Shown here: positions 6,304 through 8,747 of the stretch, piece by piece
How the letters are laid out: each line of letters opens with the position of its first letter
How positions within the stretch are numbered: position 1 is the first letter of the stretch
DNA from: Actinomycetota bacterium
GTDB lineage: Bacteria > Actinomycetota > Actinomycetes > S36-B12 > UBA5976
Assembly: GCA_009918865.1 (NCBI GenBank)
Contig: RGCY01000043.1
Span: forward strand, 1-8,747
DNA: 8,747 nt
Direction: 5' to 3'
Notes under the pieces: generated by a model
Seen by the model: the letters and a program-made list of their open reading frames with translations, nothing else
Database searches by the model: none
Told to the model about the DNA's origin: nothing
Program-made: the position numbers and the translations under genes

Positions 6304-7152
6304 GTGAGCAGACCACCTGTCGTTCTTGTGATTGCCGGTTCTGATTCCGGCGGCGGTGCAGGAATTCAAGCTGACATCAAATCCACCATGTCATGTGGTG
6401 CCCACGCCCTCACCGTCGTCACCGCCATCACGGCGCAGAACTCATTGGGCGTGCAAGGTGTGTGGCCACTTCCCGTGGACGCTGTGGTTGCGCAATTTCG
6501 CAGCGTGATGGACGACATTGGGGCAGATGCTGTCAAAGTGGGCATGCTCGGCACCCCTGAGTTGGTTGCCTGCGTTAAGCAGTTGCTGACCCCGTTGCAA
6601 GGAAGCACTCCGATTGTCATTGACCCAGTGTGTGCGAGCAAGCATGGAGATTCGTTGCTGACTGACGAAGCAACAGCGTCCTTGGCGAGCGACATCATCC
6701 CTTTGGCCACGGTGTTGACCCCGAACATTCCAGAAGCAGGTCTACTGCTGGCATCGCTGGGAAGTGCCACAGTGTCCGTTGTTGATGCAGGCAGTCAATC
6801 TGCAGTCGCGGATGCGCTGGTGACAGCAGGCGCTGAGTGGGCGTTGGTCAAAGGTGGGCACGCGTTAGACGGATTAGATGAACCAAATGCTGCGCCTGAA
6901 CACGCATTGGCAAGTGATGTGCTCAGTGACGGTTCACATCACCAGTGGTTCACCGCGGCGCGGTCAGACACCATTCACACACATGGCACTGGCTGCACTT
7001 TGGCTAGTGCGATTGCTGCTGGCTTAGCTCATGGAATGGATGTGCCACACGCCGTTTCCGAAGCGAAGGCGTACATCACGGGTGCGATTGCACATGGGTA
7101 CGCACTAGGAAAAGGCATTGGACCGGTCGAGCATGCGTGGAAGTGGCGGTAG
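6304..7152 (+). CDS. thiD: Hydroxymethylpyrimidine kinase / phosphomethylpyrimidine kinase
   Basis: This 282-residue ribokinase-like enzyme phosphorylates 4-amino-5-hydroxymethyl-2-methylpyrimidine twice, giving the pyrimidine diphosphate that is joined to the thiazole to make thiamine phosphate. Landmarks: IAGSDSGGGAGIQADIK at 10-26, TAQNSLGV at 43-50 (Q45 is in the position of the pyrimidine-contacting Gln), VKVGMLG at 78-84, DPVCASKHGDSLL at 107-119, LTPNIPEAGLL at 139-149, VKGGH at 182-186, and the anion hole with catalytic cysteine HTHGTGC at 225-231 (C231). The C-terminal GIGPVEHAW is also family-like. Start GTG 6304 leaves one Ser-Arg-Pro-Pro lead before the first strand, as expected. 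It works with ThiL: ThiD feeds the pathway and ThiL finishes it. ThiE and ThiC are not in the window. The stop is 37 bases from the stop of the convergent rpmB, with no good terminator between. Confidence 0.95.
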   Translation: MSRPPVVLVIAGSDSGGGAGIQADIKSTMSCGAHALTVVTAITAQNSLGVQGVWPLPVDAVVAQFRSVMDDIGADAVKVGMLGTPELVACVKQLLTPLQGSTPIVIDPVCASKHGDSLLTDEATASLASDIIPLATVLTPNIPEAGLLLASLGSATVSVVDAGSQSAVADALVTAGAEWALVKGGHALDGLDEPNAAPEHALASDVLSDGSHHQWFTAARSDTIHTHGTGCTLASAIAAGLAHGMDVPHAVSEAKAYITGAIAHGYALGKGIGPVEHAWKWR

Positions 7153-7166
7153 CACCGCTGCACCCT

Positions 7167-7200
7167 GGTGAATCAGGCGCGAGGGTGAATCAGGCGCGAG
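7167..7200. repeat. 17-bp perfect tandem duplication at the rpmB stop
   Basis: The unit ggtgaatcaggcgcgag occurs at 7167-7183 and again, without a gap or mismatch, at 7184-7200. The right copy contains the rpmB stop (tca at 7190-7192, read as TGA on minus) and the last two codons. The left copy repeats them just beyond the stop. Because the extra copy lies downstream of the stop, the protein is unchanged. It looks like a recent slippage duplication. Confidence 0.95.
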
Positions 7201-7378
7201 TTACCTTGCCGGCTTTGATGCATGACGTGCACACATTCAGTCGCTTGGGCGTGCCCGACACAAGCGCGCGGACACGCTGAATGTTCGGAACCCAACGACG
7301 CTTGGTGCGCACGTGGGAGTGCGAGATGGAGTGGCCATAAACGGGGCCCTTGCCGCAGACGTCACAGTGAGCAGCCAC
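7190..7378 (-). CDS. rpmB: 50S ribosomal protein L28, zinc-binding form
   Basis: A 62-residue ribosomal protein of the large subunit. It opens AAHCDVCGKGPVYG, continues with SHSHVRTKRRWVPNIQRVRAL, and ends with RLNVCTSCIKAGKV: the standard L28 architecture. Two CXXC pairs (C5/C8 and C50/C53) make it the zinc-ribbon or C+ form. Many actinobacteria also carry a cysteine-free paralogue used under zinc limitation, normally elsewhere under Zur control. That is family knowledge, and nothing here shows a second copy. The start is GTG 7378, which has AAGGAG at 7391-7386 seven bases upstream. Extending to 7450 would add 24 residues foreign to L28. It is transcribed opposite to thiD and the DAK2 gene. 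A candidate promoter lies at 7450-7421. Confidence 0.95.
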   Translation of the reverse strand: MAAHCDVCGKGPVYGHSISHSHVRTKRRWVPNIQRVRALVSGTPKRLNVCTSCIKAGKVTRA

Positions 7379-7385
7379 AGCCGTG

Positions 7386-7391
7386 CTCCTT
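7386..7391 (-). promoter_or_regulatory. Ribosome binding site fixing the rpmB start
   Basis: On the minus strand AAGGAG (7391-7386), within the purine run GAAGAAGGAG, stands seven bases before GTG 7378. This decides the start at residue VAAHCDVC rather than further upstream. Confidence 0.75.
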
Positions 7392-7420
7392 CTTCTCGGT
7401 ACTCTCGAACGAATTTCTTG

Positions 7421-7450
7421 AGTCTGTGTGCCCGACAGTCTTGGGGTCAA
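7421..7450 (-). promoter_or_regulatory. Candidate promoter for rpmB
   Basis: On the minus strand TTGACC at 7450-7445 matches the -35 consensus well. It is followed after 18 bases by CAGACT at 7426-7421, which has the conserved A and T of the -10. Transcription would start near 7414 and give a leader of about 36 bases carrying the AAGGAG site. The -10 is imperfect. Confidence 0.4.
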
Positions 7451-7541
7451 CTTCGCAGGTGCAAAGGGGACTACGCCGAGGACTGTCCAGGCGGAGTGAA
7501 CGGGTCACACACGGCCTAGGCAACCTGTAAAGAGTACCGGG

Positions 7542-7571
7542 GCGCACCTATCTGGGCTCATTCGGGTGCGC
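7542..7571. promoter_or_regulatory. Inverted repeat between rpmB and the DAK2 gene
   Basis: GCGCACC at 7542-7548 and GGTGCGC at 7565-7571 are perfect 7-base inverted arms around 16 bases. They lie in the 238-base divergent region between rpmB and the DAK2 gene, upstream of the candidate -10 at 7604. Neither strand shows a T-run after the stem, so an operator is more likely than a terminator. The binding protein is unknown. Apart from the listed signals I see nothing else in this divergent stretch. Confidence 0.35.
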
Positions 7572-7603
7572 AGCGCAGACCGGGAACTGCCCCGGGTGAC
7601 GGC

Positions 7604-7609
7604 TAGCGT
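7604..7609 (+). promoter_or_regulatory. Candidate -10 box for the DAK2 gene
   Basis: TAGCGT fits TAnnnT and ends seven bases before GTG 7617, so the transcript could start at that codon without a leader. No convincing -35 is visible. The arrangement resembles that before thiD. Confidence 0.33.
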
Positions 7610-7616
7610 TAAGGCT

Positions 7617-8747
7617 GTGACCGGGGCTGCCGTGGCGGTGCTAACTCCCGCCCTGATGCGCCAGTGGGCTCTTGCGGCCGCTGAAGCGCTCGCTGAGCAT
7701 GCCCAGCAAATCAATGACCTCAATGTCTTCCCAGTCCCGGATGCAGACACAGGAACCAACTCGTCTTTGACATTTCAAGCCGGTCTCACCGCGCTCGAAG
7801 AGCTACCCCCGGACGCCGACCTCGCAACGATTGCTCGCGTGATGGGCCGTGCCGCTGCATTTGGTGCGCGGGGTAACTCGGGTGTCATCTTGAGTCAAAT
7901 GTTGCGCGGCATTCTCGACACGGCAGTTCAACCGAACACTCCCATTGATGCCACCGCAATGGCACAGGTTCTCCGTTCAGTTGCTGATGCTGGCCGCGAA
8001 GCCGTGGCAGATCCACGCGATGGCACCATGCTGAGTGTTGCGGCGGATGCAGCTACCGCGGCCCAAACAGCGGCGCAACTTGGTGCGAACCTTGCGCAGG
8101 TATGTGTCGCTGCCGCGGATGCAGCGCGTGCCTCTCTCATCGACACTCCCAATCACTTGGCCGAACTTGCTGAAGCCGGTGTTGTGGATGCTGGAGGTCG
8201 AGCAGTTGTTGTGGTGCTGGACGCGTTGGCCGAAGTGGTCACCGGTGTAGTGCGCCCAGAATGGACAGCGCCAGTTCTTGCTCGCTCGTGTGACCTTGCG
8301 GCTTTGCGCGCTGCTTATACCGGTCCTGCGTATGAAGTGATGTATGTGCTGAGCGCCCGTGCGCGCGATGTCGCAGATGTGCAGTCGCAGTTGGTGAATC
8401 TTGGTGACAGTTTGGCTGTTGTTGGTGGCGATGGAGTCTGGAAAGTGCATGTCCACGTTGACGACCCTGCGTCTGCAATTGCTATAGGGCGCGCCGCAGG
8501 AGAGTTGCACAACGTGCGCGTTTCCTATCTTCTCGGCGCCGCGGCCGCAGATGTTCAACTCGTCACCGTGGGAGTGGATGGGGAACTTGCCGGCCTTGCT
8601 CGCGAGATGGGGGCGGTCGTACTCGATGGCACCAATCCTGAGAACGCGCGCGCACAACTAATCGCCGAGGTCAAAGATGCCGCCGCAGTCCTACTCCTGT
8701 GCCTAGGTGCCACTGCTGGCGCGAAACCACCGTGGTGGCGCGAAACC
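7617..8747 (+). CDS. DAK2-domain (FakA/YloV-like) kinase, 3' end outside window
   Basis: The reading frame is open from here to the window edge (377 codons), so the C-terminus is missing. The N-terminal DAK2/DhaL kinase domain shows LNVFPVPDADTGTN at 35-48, where D42 and D44 should hold magnesium, then GARGNSGVILSQ at 83-94, DGTMLSV, and GVVDAGGRAVVVVLDAL. The middle region, YEVMYVLSARA through LGDSLAVVGGDGVWKVHVHVDDP, resembles the second domain of FakA. This supports the fatty-acid kinase family over the glycerone kinase DhaL. FakA proteins phosphorylate fatty acids held by a FakB partner for phospholipid synthesis. No fakB lies in the window, so the activity is inferred. The usual PDGDTG is PDADTG here. 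The start is a judgement: GTG 7617 has a TAGCGT box at leaderless spacing, while GTG 7632, GTG 7638 and ATG 7656 are alternatives. Relatives are roughly 520-560 residues and are often followed by recG. Confidence 0.88.
   Translation, partial: MTGAAVAVLTPALMRQWALAAAEALAEHAQQINDLNVFPVPDADTGTNSSLTFQAGLTALEELPPDADLATIARVMGRAAAFGARGNSGVILSQMLRGILDTAVQPNTPIDATAMAQVLRSVADAGREAVADPRDGTMLSVAADAATAAQTAAQLGANLAQVCVAAADAARASLIDTPNHLAELAEAGVVDAGGRAVVVVLDALAEVVTGVVRPEWTAPVLARSCDLAALRAAYTGPAYEVMYVLSARARDVADVQSQLVNLGDSLAVVGGDGVWKVHVHVDDPASAIAIGRAAGELHNVRVSYLLGAAAADVQLVTVGVDGELAGLAREMGAVVLDGTNPENARAQLIAEVKDAAAVLLLCLGATAGAKPPWWRET

Noticed and set aside
7161..7187. CACCCT/AGGGTG inverted repeat as terminator between thiD and rpmB
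   Set aside because: The stem is only six base pairs, no T-run follows on either strand, and one arm is created by the tandem duplication.
7580..7595. CCGGG/CCCGG hairpin before the DAK2 gene
   Set aside because: A 5-bp GC stem is expected by chance in this composition and has no supporting context.
7977..8657. 226-codon minus-strand frame opposite the DAK2 gene
   Set aside because: The plus-strand frame carries clear DAK2/FakA motifs throughout. The antisense product shows no domain.
1..8747. Mobile elements, CRISPR arrays, tRNA/rRNA genes, defence or biosynthetic cassettes
   Set aside because: No transposase, integrase, spaced repeats, cloverleaf or unfamiliar multi-gene cluster was seen. 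All larger genes belong to known housekeeping families or, for DUF3515, a known conserved one.

Overview
The window reads as a conserved housekeeping stretch of an actinobacterial chromosome (phylum Actinomycetota). Three things point there. The DNA-binding HU protein carries a long histone-H1-like Lys/Ala/Pro tail. GTG starts are frequent. The gene order HU, plsC, gpsA, (transsulfuration enzyme), ddl, DUF3515 lipoprotein, thiL, thiD, rpmB, DAK2/FakA-like protein follows an arrangement I know from Streptomyces and relatives. I cannot name the genus; the moderately GC-rich composition and short intergenic gaps would suit a free-living, fairly compact genome.

Layout. Bases 1-197 hold no recognisable gene, only a weak hairpin and a candidate promoter for HU. 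HU (198-620) ends in a good intrinsic terminator (635-677). plsC (728-1450) and gpsA (1447-2451) overlap by ATGA and form a glycerophospholipid pair: GpsA makes sn-glycerol 3-phosphate and PlsC acylates its lysophosphatidate derivative. A PLP-dependent transsulfuration enzyme (2456-3577, minus strand) converges on gpsA with a 4-base gap. It diverges from ddl (3637-4833) across a short region that holds a strong Shine-Dalgarno and a possible 25-codon leader ORF. ddl collides tail to tail with a DUF3515 lipoprotein gene (4682-5254, minus), the two coding regions sharing 152 bp. thiL (5311-6270) and thiD (6304-7152) are a thiamine pair. rpmB (7190-7378, minus) encodes a zinc-type L28. A DAK2/FakA-like gene starts near 7617 and runs off the right edge.

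How the genes work together: phospholipid precursor supply, peptidoglycan precursor supply (D-Ala-D-Ala), thiamine diphosphate formation, translation and fatty-acid activation. All are ordinary growth functions, with strand switches marking separate transcription units.

I looked for a new system and found none: no mobile element, CRISPR array, defence cassette, tRNA or rRNA. What merits a second look is small-scale: the leader ORF before the transsulfuration gene, the ddl/DUF3515 antisense overlap, a 17-bp tandem duplication across the rpmB stop codon, recurrent TANNNT boxes just before GTG starts, and an unexplained inverted repeat upstream of the DAK2 gene.
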